Source of the DNA: an uncultured Clostridia bacterium
GTDB taxonomy: Bacteria; Bacillota; Clostridia; Christensenellales; Borkfalkiaceae
Direction of reading: 5' to 3'
NCBI GenBank assembly: GCA_934272745.1
Contig: CAKQSI010000040.1
Coordinates: 1-19,251, forward strand
Length of the DNA: 19,251 bases
Part shown: positions 1-9,257 of the stretch, in pieces
Position numbering within the stretch: position 1 is the stretch's first letter
Layout: each line of letters begins with the position of its first letter
Program-made: the position numbers and the translations under genes
Notes under the pieces: generated by a model
Told to the model about the DNA's origin: nothing
The model's database searches: none
The model's input: the letters and a program-made list of their open reading frames with translations, nothing else

Positions 1-165
1 TTATTTCTAAATTCTCTAATCTCTCTTTGCCTTTCTGTACTTTGTTTTCGTTTTCTATGCAGTTGTCAATCTACCGCTTTCTGACAGCGTCAGAAAAAAG
101 CCGCGTGGGGATAGAAGGAAGACGTTTCCGTTTTCATTCTTGCCCGCGGGTCCTTAAAAAAGGAC
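1..165 (-). other. Spacer between tRNA-Ile and the 23S gene (off the left edge)
   Basis: AT-rich transcribed spacer of the rRNA operon, read on the minus strand. It begins after the tRNA-Ile CCA with a small hairpin (GTCCTT, loop TTTT, AAGGAC) at about 150-165 that is not followed by a T-run. It continues with a TTGACAACTGCATAG-like stretch of the kind often found before 23S in Firmicutes. The last bases (1-13) read AATTTAGAAATAA, matching half of the GAAA-capped hairpin found ahead of 16S at 2041-2058. The 23S gene itself is not in the window, so its presence is inferred from operon order. Confidence 0.7.
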
Positions 166-242
166 TGGTGGGCTCAAATGGACTCGAACCATCGACCTCA
201 CGCTTATCAGGCGTGTGCTCTAACCAGCTGAGCTATGAGCCC
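166..242 (-). tRNA. tRNA-Ile (anticodon GAU)
   Basis: A 77-nt cloverleaf on the minus strand. The acceptor stem GGGCTCA pairs with TGAGCCC, followed by an encoded ACCA end. The D-arm has AGCTCAGCTGGTTAGAGC, the anticodon loop CTGATAA gives GAU, and the T-arm has GGTTCGAGTCC. It follows tRNA-Ala by three bases and lies in the 16S-23S spacer, a standard position for this tRNA pair. Confidence 0.97.
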
Positions 243-246
243 GCGT

Positions 247-322
247 TGGTGGAGATGAGCGGGATCGAACCGCTGACCCCCTGCTTGCAAGGCAGGTGCT
301 CTCCCAGCTGAGCTACACCCCC
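247..322 (-). tRNA. tRNA-Ala (anticodon UGC)
   Basis: A 76-nt cloverleaf on the minus strand. The 5' strand GGGGGTG pairs with CATCTCC, using two G-U pairs, then an encoded ACCA follows. The anticodon loop CTTGCAA gives UGC, and the T-arm carries GGTTCGATCCC. It is the first tRNA after 16S and would be released from the rRNA precursor by processing. Confidence 0.97.
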
Positions 323-1967
<1,645 letters not shown>

Positions 1968-2195
1968 AATTGCTTAAAGCCGATTGAATTTCTTCAACCA
2001 ACTGCTCTAACGTTTTGTTGTCATTTGCTGACTGTTTGGTGCATTTATTTCTAAATGCTAAAATTGACAGAAACATTCTTGTTCTCTCTTTCGGCTGAAC
2101 CTTGCGGTTCAACTTCTCGAGTTCTTTGATATTTCCTTCTATTCGATTTTTAATCTACCGTGCCGGACTGCGTCCGGCGCCGTCTCATCGACAGC
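1968..2195 (-). other. rRNA operon leader with three small hairpins
   Basis: Transcribed leader from the predicted start near 2195 to the 16S 5' end. On the minus strand it holds three compact hairpins: GCCGGAC-GCA-GTCCGGC (2162-2178), TGAACC-GCAA-GGTTCA (2096-2111) and GCATTTA-GAAA-TAAATGC (2041-2058). It also holds the AAAACGTT segment (2009-2016) that can pair with the spacer after 16S. Such structures fit 16S precursor processing and antitermination. I did not identify a clear boxA. Confidence 0.6.
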
Positions 2196-2201
2196 TTGCT
2201 C

Positions 2202-2230
2202 ATTCTATCACATCTATCTAACTTTGTCAA
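2202..2230 (-). promoter_or_regulatory. rRNA operon promoter with A-tract UP region
   Basis: On the minus strand TTGACA (2225-2230) is followed after exactly 17 bases by TAGAAT (2202-2207). The 50 bases upstream (2231-2280) are dominated by phased A-runs, which resembles the UP element typical of strong rRNA promoters. The predicted start is near 2195, about 230 bases before 16S. A second weaker -10-like TATAGA with an extended TGG lies near 2284-2289 but has no matching -35. Confidence 0.88.
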
Positions 2231-2366
2231 CTGTTTTTTTAAGGTTTTTTCAGGAAATTTTGATTTTTTTGAATTTTCTTTTTTCTATACCATATCTTGC
2301 GCAAAGCGCGGGAAAAGCATACAATTCCGGCAGGAACCCGGTTTCATTTTCCCGGCAAAACACCTC

Positions 2367-3200
2367 TTACTCGTTCCCTGCAGGGAACAATTCTTCCGCG
2401 ATCCGTAAAAACTCGACGTAGGAAAGCGTTTCGCCGCGCACCATGGGATCCAGCCCGCAACGCCCCAGTACCTCTTCCGCCCGCGCGCGGGAAAGACCGA
2501 ACGACTGCATCAGATTATTGCAAAGCGTTTTCCGCCGGGCGGAGAACGCCGCACGCAAAACGGCGCGGAAATTTTTTGCCGTGCGCGCGTCGTAACGGCG
2601 CGTAAAATCGATACGGACGACGGCGGAATCGACGTTCGGCACGGGATAGAACATTTTGCGCGGCACGCGGCGGGTGATTTTTGCCTCTCCCCGCGCGGCG
2701 ACCGCCGCCGTGATGCTGCCGTACTCCTTCGTTCCGGGTGCGGCGACCAACCGTTCGGCGACTTCTTCCTGCACCATGACGACCAGACGCGTGACCACGG
2801 AGGATTCCTCCGTGAATTTTAAAATCGCGGGGGAAGTGATGTAATACGGCAGATTCGCCACCACGATATAGGAAGAAAGCCCGGCTTCTGCCGAAGAAAG
2901 CGGTTCCCGCATAAAATCCGCAAAGCGAAGTTCGACGTTATCGAACTCCGCAAGCCTTGCGGAAAGAACGGGGCGCAGGTCGCGGTCGATCTCGTAGCCG
3001 ACGACCTTTTGTGCAACCTTGCAAAGTTCGGCCGTCAGCGTACCGCCACCGCAGCCGATCTCGATCACCGTGTCGGTGGCGGTCACCCCGGCGTCTTCCA
3101 CGATGGCGGAAAGCAGATTGCCGTCCGAGATAAAATTTTGTCCGAACTTTTTTTTGAACGAGAAACGTTCCCTTTGCAAAGTTTCTTTGAGCGATTCCAT
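2367..3200 (-). CDS. rsmA: 16S rRNA adenine dimethyltransferase RsmA (KsgA)
   Basis: Predicted to dimethylate the two adjacent adenosines of the helix-45 loop of 16S rRNA using S-adenosylmethionine. The protein is 277 aa, the usual length. It shows KKKFGQNF near residues 17-23, the SAM-binding EIGCGGG at 47-53, and the catalytic NLPYY at 116-120. The start was chosen at 3200 because AAAGGAG lies 6 bases before that ATG on the minus strand; a longer frame reaching 3281 has no such signal. It is the last protein gene of the metG-tatD-radical SAM run, which is the usual KsgA neighbourhood in Firmicutes. It ends only about 137 bases before the promoter of the rRNA it modifies. A perfect GTTCCC-TGCA-GGGAAC palindrome overlaps its last codons (about 2373-2388). 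Confidence 0.97.
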   Translation of the reverse strand: MESLKETLQRERFSFKKKFGQNFISDGNLLSAIVEDAGVTATDTVIEIGCGGGTLTAELCKVAQKVVGYEIDRDLRPVLSARLAEFDNVELRFADFMREPLSSAEAGLSSYIVVANLPYYITSPAILKFTEESSVVTRLVVMVQEEVAERLVAAPGTKEYGSITAAVAARGEAKITRRVPRKMFYPVPNVDSAVVRIDFTRRYDARTAKNFRAVLRAAFSARRKTLCNNLMQSFGLSRARAEEVLGRCGLDPMVRGETLSYVEFLRIAEELFPAGNE

Positions 3201-3232
3201 AAACGGCTCCTTTAATAAATGGCGGTACGGCG

Positions 3233-3475
3233 GTGCGGAATTTTTGTTTTGTATTGCGGAATCCCACATTCCGTATTGCACGGAATTGCGCGCTGCTTTC
3301 GCGCCCGCGTTACATAATACTGCATATTTCTGCGCGCGAACATGCGAAATTGCGTATCGAGCGTGCGGAAATTATGCGTTTCGTGTTGCGTTCGCAATTC
3401 CGTATTTTGGAATTGCGCGTTTCCGTAAGCGGAATTATGCATTTCGTGTTCCGCATTGCGTTTCGTAATTTTGTG
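3233..3475. repeat. Degenerate palindromic repeat cluster (GCGGAATT / AATTCCGC)
   Basis: This part of the 440-bp gap between rsmA and the radical SAM gene is built from variants of CGGAATT and its complement. Examples are GCGGAAATTATGCGTTTCGT (from 3366) and GCGGAATTATGCATTTCGTG (from 3430), about 63 bases apart. Several copies form hairpins, for instance CGCAATTCC, loop GTATTTT, GGAATTGCG (3393-3417). Open frames across it have a repetitive make-up and no ribosome binding site, so I treat it as noncoding. Confidence 0.6.
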
Positions 3476-3488
3476 TTCTTGTATGAAA

Positions 3489-3520
3489 TCACGCGCGTGC
3501 GGGCAAGCGCACGCGCGTGA
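3489..3520. other. Perfect 12-bp inverted repeat hairpin
   Basis: TCACGCGCGTGC (3489-3500) and GCACGCGCGTGA (3509-3520) are exact inverted copies with an 8-base loop. The stem is an alternating purine-pyrimidine tract. On the minus strand it lies about 120 bases after the radical SAM stop codon. The downstream T content is low, so intrinsic termination is possible but not clear. Confidence 0.6.
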
Positions 3521-3639
3521 CATATGTAATATTATCCGTTCTTCGCAATCAACCAAACCCCGGCTACACCGTTGCAATCAGACAAACTTCGGCAATAACG
3601 CGGCGAACGATATCTCTAAAGCGACCGTCCCGCAGAAGG

Positions 3640-4251
3640 TCAACTCTCTTCCGGCGGGATAAATTTGCGGACGCGGAGCGGAATTCCGGCGCGATCTGCA
3701 ATTTCGCGGCAGCGATCGACGTCCTCTTTTCCGATGCAGTCCACAACCGAAAAGCAGGTTTCGATGCCCTCGTTTTTGCAGGAAACGGCAAAGGCGATAA
3801 GCGCATCGTACGCCTTTTCGCCGAACGCCGAACGGCATACCGCCTGATATTTTTCGGCGGAAGCCTCGTTTAAACTGACGTTGATAAAATCGACGGCGGT
3901 TTTGAGTTTCGGCGCCGTGGGATAGCCGTTGATGAGATCGGCTTGCCCGTTGGTGTTGAGCCGCACCCTGCCGCCGCGCTTTCTGATCTCCGAACCTACC
4001 GCGACTAACGTATCCAGCCGGTAAGTCGGCTCGCCAAAGCCGCAGAACACCACTTCGGGATACTGTTTCGGATCGCCGAGCCCGGCAAGAATCTCTTCCT
4101 CAGACGGCTCGCGCGAAAGCCACAATTCGTTGCCGAAATAGGAATCCTTGCCGTTTCTGACGCAGAACGTGCAGGCGTTGGAACAACGGTTGGTGAGATT
4201 GATATAAGGTTTTCCGTCCAGAAAATAGACGAAATTTTCGCATTTTTTCAT
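3640..4251 (-). CDS. TatD-linked radical SAM protein
   Basis: A 203-aa radical SAM enzyme. C23-x3-C27-x2-C30 in NRCSNACTFCVRNG would hold the 4Fe-4S cluster that cleaves S-adenosylmethionine. The nearby GFGEPTYR matches the glycine-rich SAM-binding segment of the superfamily. Its short length and position directly after tatD match the family described as TatD-associated radical SAM proteins, whose substrate is not known. The start at 4251 has AAGGA 7 bases upstream; an upstream frame to 4422 lacks a signal. A 216-bp gap without an evident terminator separates it from tatD, so cotranscription is likely. In related genomes rnmV often lies between tatD and rsmA; here this gene and a repeat-filled gap occupy that place. 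Confidence 0.88.
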   Translation of the reverse strand: MKKCENFVYFLDGKPYINLTNRCSNACTFCVRNGKDSYFGNELWLSREPSEEEILAGLGDPKQYPEVVFCGFGEPTYRLDTLVAVGSEIRKRGGRVRLNTNGQADLINGYPTAPKLKTAVDFINVSLNEASAEKYQAVCRSAFGEKAYDALIAFAVSCKNEGIETCFSVVDCIGKEDVDRCREIADRAGIPLRVRKFIPPEES

Positions 4252-4467
4252 TGTTTTGTCCTTAAATTTTTCGGGAAAACGCACGGAACGCGCCGTCTTA
4301 CAAACATAAAATTTATACGCGGGCGCCCGGCTCCCCGCTGTCAAATTTGCGTGACTGCCGAACTCCCCTTCGGTCGCTTTCCCCCACGGGCGGCGCGGGC
4401 AAATTCTTCCTTTTTGCACCATCGGATCCGCCCTCGCGATGCAGGCGACTCCACCCGCATAAAACCG

Positions 4468-5469
4468 TCAAATCCGCCCTTGTCCGGAAAGAAACCGATC
4501 CAGTTTCGGGAATACCGTGCGCGCGTTTTTGAAGACGCGTTCCGCAGTTTTCCGAACGTTTTCCCCGCGAATTTCCGCCAGCGCTTCCAGAACGCGGCAG
4601 ACGTAAGCAGGGCGGTTTTCCTTGCCGCGGTAAGGTTCCGGCGCAAGGTAGGGGCTGTCCGTTTCGGTCAGGATCCGGTCTTCGGGCAAGAATCTCGCAA
4701 CCTCTTTCAGTCCGCGCGCGTTTTTGAAAGTGAGCGTCCCCGAGAAAGAAAAATACATTCCGAGGTCGAGCAGAATTTTTGCCGTTTCCACACTCCCCGA
4801 ATAGCAGTGCATGACCGCCGCCGAAAAGTCGTTTTTGTGCGCCGAAAGGAGATCGACGGTTTCCTTCGTCGCGTCCCGCATGTGGACGGCAAAGGGCAAG
4901 CCGACTTCCTTCGCCAGCAGAATCTGACGGGAAAAGGCGCGTTTTTGCGCTTCTTCGTCGTACGGCGTATAATGAAAATCCAGCCCGATCTCCCCCACCG
5001 CAAGGCATTTTTCATCCCGCGAAAGGTCGGCTAAAATCTTCATATTTTCTTCCGTGGCGTTTTCGGCGTTGTCGGGGTGGACGCCCACGGTAAAAAACAC
5101 CGACGGGTAGGTTTTGGAAAGAACCGCCCCCGCTTTGGAAGAAGCCATGTCATAGCCCGCGTTGACCGCGATCCCGACGCCGGAAGCGAGATATTCGTCC
5201 ACCACCGCGCCTTTATCCGGATAGCGCTCGTCCGAAAGGTGGCAATGCGTGTCGATCACGGGCAGCGCGCCGCAGAAATAAGCGCACGCAGATTCGCCCT
5301 CAGGCGACCGATTTCGGGTATACGTTACCCCGTTTTTTGAACACGCAGAAGTCTGCGCCGGGCGGGCTTCCTCACCGCAATCAACGGCGCACCCCGTGGG
5401 GCGAAGTTTCTCCCCGCCGTCAACGGTACGCTCCGCCGGGCGGGCTTCCCCGCAACGATCAGCGGTCAT
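4468..5469 (-). CDS. tatD: TatD family metal-dependent hydrolase/DNase with repeat-built N-terminal extension
   Basis: TatD proteins are metal-dependent nucleases of the amidohydrolase fold. The core begins near residue 71 with VIDTHCHL. Metal ligands are visible: H75-x-H77, E160 in GEIGLD, H196 in AVHMRD, H221 in MHCYSG and D271 in TETDSPYLAP. The core of about 263 aa is normal for the family. The first 70 residues are not, and residues 2-40 are three 13-residue repeats around GE-x-x-RPA (39-bp units at 5349-5465). The start at 5469 is favoured because its ATG overlaps the metG stop (TGATG) and GGAG lies 8 bases upstream. An alternative GTG at 5259 would give the normal length but has no ribosome binding site. 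The overlap implies translational coupling with metG. Confidence 0.93.
   Translation of the reverse strand: MTADRCGEARPAERTVDGGEKLRPTGCAVDCGEEARPAQTSACSKNGVTYTRNRSPEGESACAYFCGALPVIDTHCHLSDERYPDKGAVVDEYLASGVGIAVNAGYDMASSKAGAVLSKTYPSVFFTVGVHPDNAENATEENMKILADLSRDEKCLAVGEIGLDFHYTPYDEEAQKRAFSRQILLAKEVGLPFAVHMRDATKETVDLLSAHKNDFSAAVMHCYSGSVETAKILLDLGMYFSFSGTLTFKNARGLKEVARFLPEDRILTETDSPYLAPEPYRGKENRPAYVCRVLEALAEIRGENVRKTAERVFKNARTVFPKLDRFLSGQGRI
5349..5465. repeat. Three 39-bp tandem repeats in the tatD 5' end
   Basis: Units at 5349-5387, 5388-5426 and 5427-5465, each 39 bp, each ending near CCGCnnTCAACGG on the plus strand. Units 1 and 3 share GCCGGGCGGGCTTCC. In the tatD frame they encode 13-residue repeats (TADRCGEARPAER, TVDGGEKLRPTGC, AVDCGEEARPAQT). 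Unit length is a multiple of three, so the frame is kept. Confidence 0.85.
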
Positions 5470-7454
5470 CAGAAGATCTCCGCACCGTCGCCCACGTCGC
5501 GTTCGGGCGTGAGGAAGGAAAGTTCTCCTTTTTCGTTTTCGGCACAGATGATCATACCCTGACTTTCGATGCCGCGCAGTTTGACCGGTTTTAAGTTGGT
5601 CACCATAACCACCTGTTTGCCGACCAGATATTCGGGCGCGTACGCCTTTTGAATGCCGCTGACAACCGTACGTTCTTCCCCGCCGATTTTTACGCGGAGT
5701 TTTAACAGTTTGTCCGATTTTTCCACCTTTTCGGCGGCAAGTACGGTGGCGACTTTCAGTTGCACCTTGTCAAAATCTTCGATGCCGATCTGCGCCTTTT
5801 CCTTATGCTCGTGCACGGCGGGTTTGGCGGGTTCGCTCTTTTGCGACTTCTTTTCCGCCTGTTTTTCGGCAAGAACGATCTTTTCCACCTCTTTCAGTTC
5901 CTTGGGAATATCGATCCGGGGGAACAGCGGCGGCGTTTTTTTGACCGTGCTCCCCGCGGGAAGCGCGCCGAAGGTTCTGACGCTTTCAAAATCGGTCACC
6001 GAAGCGGGATCGATCCCCAGACTGTCCAGAATAATATCCGGCGCCTTGGTAAGGTACGGCTTCAGCATTACGGCAACGATACGGATGGTTTCCGAAAGGT
6101 TATACAGGACGGTGGCAAGCCGCGCCTTTTTGCTTTCGTCTTTCGCTATAGCCCAGGGCATCGTGTCGTCGATATACTTATTCGCGCGCTGCACAACCTT
6201 GAAAATTTCGGTAAGCGCGTCGGGAACGTTCAACGCGTCCATCGCTGCGGAAACCTTGCCGTACAGTCCTTCCGCAGCGGAAATGAGTTCCGCGTCCTCT
6301 TCCGAAGGTAACCCGATTTTGGGTAGCGTTCCCCCGAAATATTGTCCGATCATCGCCTGCGTACGGCTGACGAGATTGCCGAGGTCGTTCGCGAGGTCGG
6401 AATTGATCCGTTTTAAGAGCGTTTCGTTGGTATAAACGCCGTCGCTGCCGAACGGAATTTCACGCAGCAGGAAATACCGCACGGCGTCCGATCCGTAGCG
6501 GTCGCAAAGCGCCTTGGGGTGTACCAGTTCGGTGCGGATATTATCGGTCTTGCTCTTGCTCATTTTGTCGCCGCCGATCAGCAGCCAGCCGTGTCCGTAA
6601 ACCTGTTTTGGGAGCGGCAGATCGAGCGCCATCAGAATCGCCGGCCAGATGATCGCATGGAAGCGGATAATCTCTTTCGCCGTCATATGCAGATCCGCCG
6701 GCCAGAATTTTTGGAACAGCGAATCGTCGTCCGAAAGATAGCCGAGGGCGGAAATATAGTTCGCCAGCGCGTCGATCCAGACGTAGACGACGTGTTTTTT
6801 ATCAAAGGTCACGGGAATGCCCCAGTTGAACGACGTGCGGGAAATGCAAAGGTCGGTCAATCCCGGCTTTAAGAAATTGTTGATCATCTCGTTGACGCGG
6901 GACTTGGGCTGCAAAAAGTCCGGCTGATCTTCGTACAACTTCAAGATTTTATCGGTGTATTTGGAAAGGCGGAAAAAGTAACTTTCTTCCTTTTCGCGCG
7001 TGACCTCTCTGCCGCAATCGGGGCATTTGCCGTCTTTTAACTGCGATTCCGTCCAGAAACTTTCGCACGGGGTGCAGTACCAGCCCTCGTATTCGGCTTT
7101 GTAGATTTCCCCTTTTTCGTACAGTTTTTCGACGATCTTCTGCACGCATCTGACGTGTTCTTCGTCGGTGGTGCGGATAAATTTATCGTAGGAGATGTCC
7201 ATCATCTTCCAGATATCTTTCAGTTTATCCACCAGTCCGTCGATAAAGGGCTTGGGTTCCATACCCGCTTCCGCCGCTTTTTTGGCGATTTTTTGCCCGT
7301 GTTCGTCCGTCCCCGTCAGGAAAAAGACGTCAAAGCCGTTCATGCGCTTGAACCGCGCGAACGCGTCGCAGACGGTGGTGGTGTAGCAATGCCCGAGGTG
7401 CCAGTCCCCGCTGGGGTAGTAAATGGGCGTCGTGATGTAATAAGTGGGTTTCAT
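5469..7454 (-). CDS. metG: Methionyl-tRNA synthetase with C-terminal tRNA-binding domain
   Basis: Charges tRNA-Met with methionine in the cytoplasm. The 661-aa protein has the class I signature HLGH at residues 19-22, a zinc knuckle with C127/C130/C144/C147 and KMSKS at 297-301. A lysine/glutamate-rich linker near 520-555 leads to an EMAP/Trbp111-type tRNA-binding domain (about 556-661), as in the Bacillus dimeric enzyme. The start has GGAGG 5 bases upstream on the minus strand. It is the first gene of the metG-tatD-radical SAM-rsmA run. Its TTTACT-N17-TATACT promoter lies 280-305 bases upstream. No T-box consensus (AGGGTGGNACCGCG) is present in the leader, which instead carries a 24-bp repeat array. 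Confidence 0.98.
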   Translation of the reverse strand: MKPTYYITTPIYYPSGDWHLGHCYTTTVCDAFARFKRMNGFDVFFLTGTDEHGQKIAKKAAEAGMEPKPFIDGLVDKLKDIWKMMDISYDKFIRTTDEEHVRCVQKIVEKLYEKGEIYKAEYEGWYCTPCESFWTESQLKDGKCPDCGREVTREKEESYFFRLSKYTDKILKLYEDQPDFLQPKSRVNEMINNFLKPGLTDLCISRTSFNWGIPVTFDKKHVVYVWIDALANYISALGYLSDDDSLFQKFWPADLHMTAKEIIRFHAIIWPAILMALDLPLPKQVYGHGWLLIGGDKMSKSKTDNIRTELVHPKALCDRYGSDAVRYFLLREIPFGSDGVYTNETLLKRINSDLANDLGNLVSRTQAMIGQYFGGTLPKIGLPSEEDAELISAAEGLYGKVSAAMDALNVPDALTEIFKVVQRANKYIDDTMPWAIAKDESKKARLATVLYNLSETIRIVAVMLKPYLTKAPDIILDSLGIDPASVTDFESVRTFGALPAGSTVKKTPPLFPRIDIPKELKEVEKIVLAEKQAEKKSQKSEPAKPAVHEHKEKAQIGIEDFDKVQLKVATVLAAEKVEKSDKLLKLRVKIGGEERTVVSGIQKAYAPEYLVGKQVVMVTNLKPVKLRGIESQGMIICAENEKGELSFLTPERDVGDGAEIF

Positions 7455-7576
7455 AAAAACCTCCGTAAGGCAAAAGTCCTTTGCCGTTTTTTGTATTTTT
7501 GAAAAGGGCAGAATTCCGCACGGCGGAAATCCCGCGCGCCGGAACGCGCACTTTTTCCGCAGAAATAATTCGCCGC

Positions 7577-7696
7577 GCTGCGGAAAGACATTTTCTTCCT
7601 TATGCGGAAAGATATTTTCGTTTCACGGCGGAAAAACCGTTTCGCCCTCGGCGAAAAAATAATATCTTCCCGCGGCGGAAAAAGCCATTACAAAGC
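7577..7696. repeat. 24-bp tandem repeats in the metG leader
   Basis: Units at 7577, 7601, 7625, 7649 and 7673, diverging toward the last. The shared core is GCGGAAA followed by an AT-rich ATTTTC segment: TGCGGAAAGACATTTTCTTC, then TGCGGAAAGATATTTTCGTT, then GGCGGAAAAACCGTTTCGCC. The array lies within the predicted metG transcript leader, between the promoter at 7732-7760 and the start codon. The divergent gap 7455-7866 holds no gene that I can support. Confidence 0.75.
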
Positions 7697-7731
7697 CATT
7701 ACTTTGTCACGCGCGCGTCCACGGATAATTA

Positions 7732-7760
7732 AGTATACCGCAAAAGCGCAAAAAAGTAAA
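7732..7760 (-). promoter_or_regulatory. metG operon promoter
   Basis: On the minus strand TTTACT (7755-7760), a 17-base spacer and TATACT (7732-7737) form a good sigma-A-type promoter. The start would be near 7725, giving a leader of about 270 bases before metG. No competing promoter of similar quality was seen nearer the gene. Confidence 0.7.
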
Positions 7761-7866
7761 CCGAATGACCGCGTTTGACATACTTTCTTGTCCGATTTCG
7801 TAAATTTATGGTAATCGTGGCGGAATTTTGCCCGTATTTCCCGCCCGGGCAGAAAAGGGGGCTTGT

Positions 7867-8751
7867 ATGAACGTACTTTTTGTTGCGGCGATTTGTCTTT
7901 CGCTGGTATTTTTGCTGTTTTTATCCCCCGGGGCGGCGTTCCCCGCCATTTTAAAGGGGAGCGAACGCGCGTTGGCGCTGTCTTCCTCTCTCGTCGCATC
8001 CTATGCGGTTTTTCTGGGGCTGACCGAAATTTTAACTGCGGCAAAGTTCCACGCGAAACTTGCCCGATTCTCTGCCCCGCTCTTCCGCAAACTGTTTCAT
8101 CGGCAGGACGAAAACACCGAAAATGCCATGACGTTATGCTATTTTTCAAACATTTTAGGGCTTGGCGCCGTCGCTACTCCGATGGGAATCGAAACGGTAA
8201 AGTGCATGGAACGCGCCTTTCTTTCCGCCCCGGACGGAGAAAAGGAACGTGCGCGGGCGGAGTTTGAACGGCGCTCCTCCCTGTTTTTCATTCTGACCTG
8301 CACCGCAATGCAGCTTCTGCCCACCAACGTCATCGCGCTTCGCGTTTCCTTCGGCAGCGCCGCGCCGGACGATATTTTGCCGCCTGCTCTTCTTTGCGGG
8401 TTATTCTGCTTCTGCCTCGGGCTTTTCTTTTGTCTGCCCGTAAACGCGTATTACCGCAAGGTTTTCGCCAAAAAACCTTGCAAAAGCGGAAAAAATGCCG
8501 GCAGTTTCCTTTCCCGCAACGCAAAAAACAACGGCAAAGCCGGCAACCCCCTTGCCCGCGGCGGCGTAAGCGAAAGCAAAACCGGCAAACCCGTTTCCCC
8601 GCACGGGGAAAACGCCGACGGTAACGGCAAACCCTTTTCCCGCATTGCAAGAAATAGAAAAGGCGCAACAAGTCCGGCTGATTTTCCGAAAAACAAAACC
8701 GCACCGCAAAAGCGCGGATCTTTCGGCAAGGAGGGCGCATGCAAACTTTAA
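7867..8751 (+). CDS. spmA: Spore maturation protein SpmA with repeat-built C-terminal tail
   Basis: SpmA and SpmB are membrane proteins with nucleoside-transporter-like gate domains, needed for proper spore core dehydration. This protein is 294 aa. Residues 1 to about 200 are the conserved hydrophobic part: an N-terminal membrane segment, the NTENAMTLCYFSNILGLGAVATP region and a late segment LCGLFCFCLGLFFCLPVNAYY. The family normally ends near there at about 200 aa. The remaining 95 residues are basic, polar and low-complexity, and residues 211-266 are four 14-residue repeats. The start at 7867 has AAGGGGG 5 bases upstream; a frame beginning at 7828 has no signal. It overlaps spmB by 13 bases, implying coupling. 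CATACTTT at 7779-7786 resembles a sigma-E -10, but I could not see a convincing -35. Confidence 0.93.
   Translation: MNVLFVAAICLSLVFLLFLSPGAAFPAILKGSERALALSSSLVASYAVFLGLTEILTAAKFHAKLARFSAPLFRKLFHRQDENTENAMTLCYFSNILGLGAVATPMGIETVKCMERAFLSAPDGEKERARAEFERRSSLFFILTCTAMQLLPTNVIALRVSFGSAAPDDILPPALLCGLFCFCLGLFFCLPVNAYYRKVFAKKPCKSGKNAGSFLSRNAKNNGKAGNPLARGGVSESKTGKPVSPHGENADGNGKPFSRIARNRKGATSPADFPKNKTAPQKRGSFGKEGACKL
8497..8664 (+). repeat. Four 42-bp tandem repeats in the spmA 3' end
   Basis: Units at 8497, 8539, 8581 and 8623 start with (G/A)CCGGCA or AACGGCA followed by a CCC/TTTCCCG segment. In frame they give 14-residue units: AGSFLSRNAKNNGK, AGNPLARGGVSESK, TGKPVSPHGENADG and NGKPFSRIARNRKG. 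A further decayed unit may cover 8665-8706. The units are diverged, so the array is older than the one in comFC. Confidence 0.8.
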
Positions 8752-9257
8752 CTCCTTATCTTTTACCCGTGCTGTTTCTTGCGGTGCTGCTTTTTGGCGC
8801 GATCAGAAAAGTGCCGGTCTACCGCGCGTTTATCAAGGGGGCAGACAAAGCGGTTTCCCTCGCGTTTTCGCTGTTTCCTTATCTCGCGGCGATCTTCATC
8901 ATGACCGAACTGATGCAGGCAAGCGGGCTTTCCGTATGGATTTTAAAGGCGTTCCGCCCTCTCTTTTCGCTGTTCGGTATTCCGGAAGAACTTGCGCCGC
9001 TCCTGCTCGTCAAGCCCTTTTCGGGAAGCGGAAGTCTTGGCGCCCTTTCGGAAATTTTTGAAACCTATGGAGCGGACAGCGCCCTTGCCCGCGCCGCGGC
9101 AGTCACCTACGGCAGCAGCGAAACCGTCTTTTACGTCGCGGCGCTTTACTTTGCCAAGACCGAAAAAAAGAGCGTCTTTCTCCCCGTTTTTTGCAGCCTT
9201 GTCGCGGGATTTCTGACGGCGGCATTCGGCTGCGCGCTTATCCGTGCCGGGTTGTAA
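8739..9257 (+). CDS. spmB: Spore maturation protein SpmB
   Basis: A 172-aa integral membrane protein, the usual SpmB length, acting with SpmA in spore core dehydration. The pattern includes hydrophobic segments near residues 6-22, 42-58 and 150-170, the KPFSGSGSLGALSEIF region (about 92-107) and the conserved YGSSETVFYVAALYF (about 123-137) typical of the family. The ATG at 8739 lies inside the end of spmA (13-base overlap) and has AAGGAGG 4 bases upstream. Its last codons, reading CCGGGTTGTAA, coincide with the first copy of a degenerate repeat that continues into the following gap. Confidence 0.95.
   Translation: MQTLTPYLLPVLFLAVLLFGAIRKVPVYRAFIKGADKAVSLAFSLFPYLAAIFIMTELMQASGLSVWILKAFRPLFSLFGIPEELAPLLLVKPFSGSGSLGALSEIFETYGADSALARAAAVTYGSSETVFYVAALYFAKTEKKSVFLPVFCSLVAGFLTAAFGCALIRAGL

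Noticed and set aside
3201..3281. Longer rsmA start at 3281
   Set aside because: The added 27 residues enter the repeat region and lack a ribosome binding site, whereas the ATG at 3200 has AAAGGAG and begins the conserved N-terminus.
7455..7731. T-box riboswitch before metG
   Set aside because: The AGGGTGGNACCGCG core and specifier-type architecture are absent.
7779..7786. Sigma-E promoter for spmA (CATACTTT)
   Set aside because: The -10-like box is present, but I could not find a matching -35 at the right spacing, so it is not listed as a feature.
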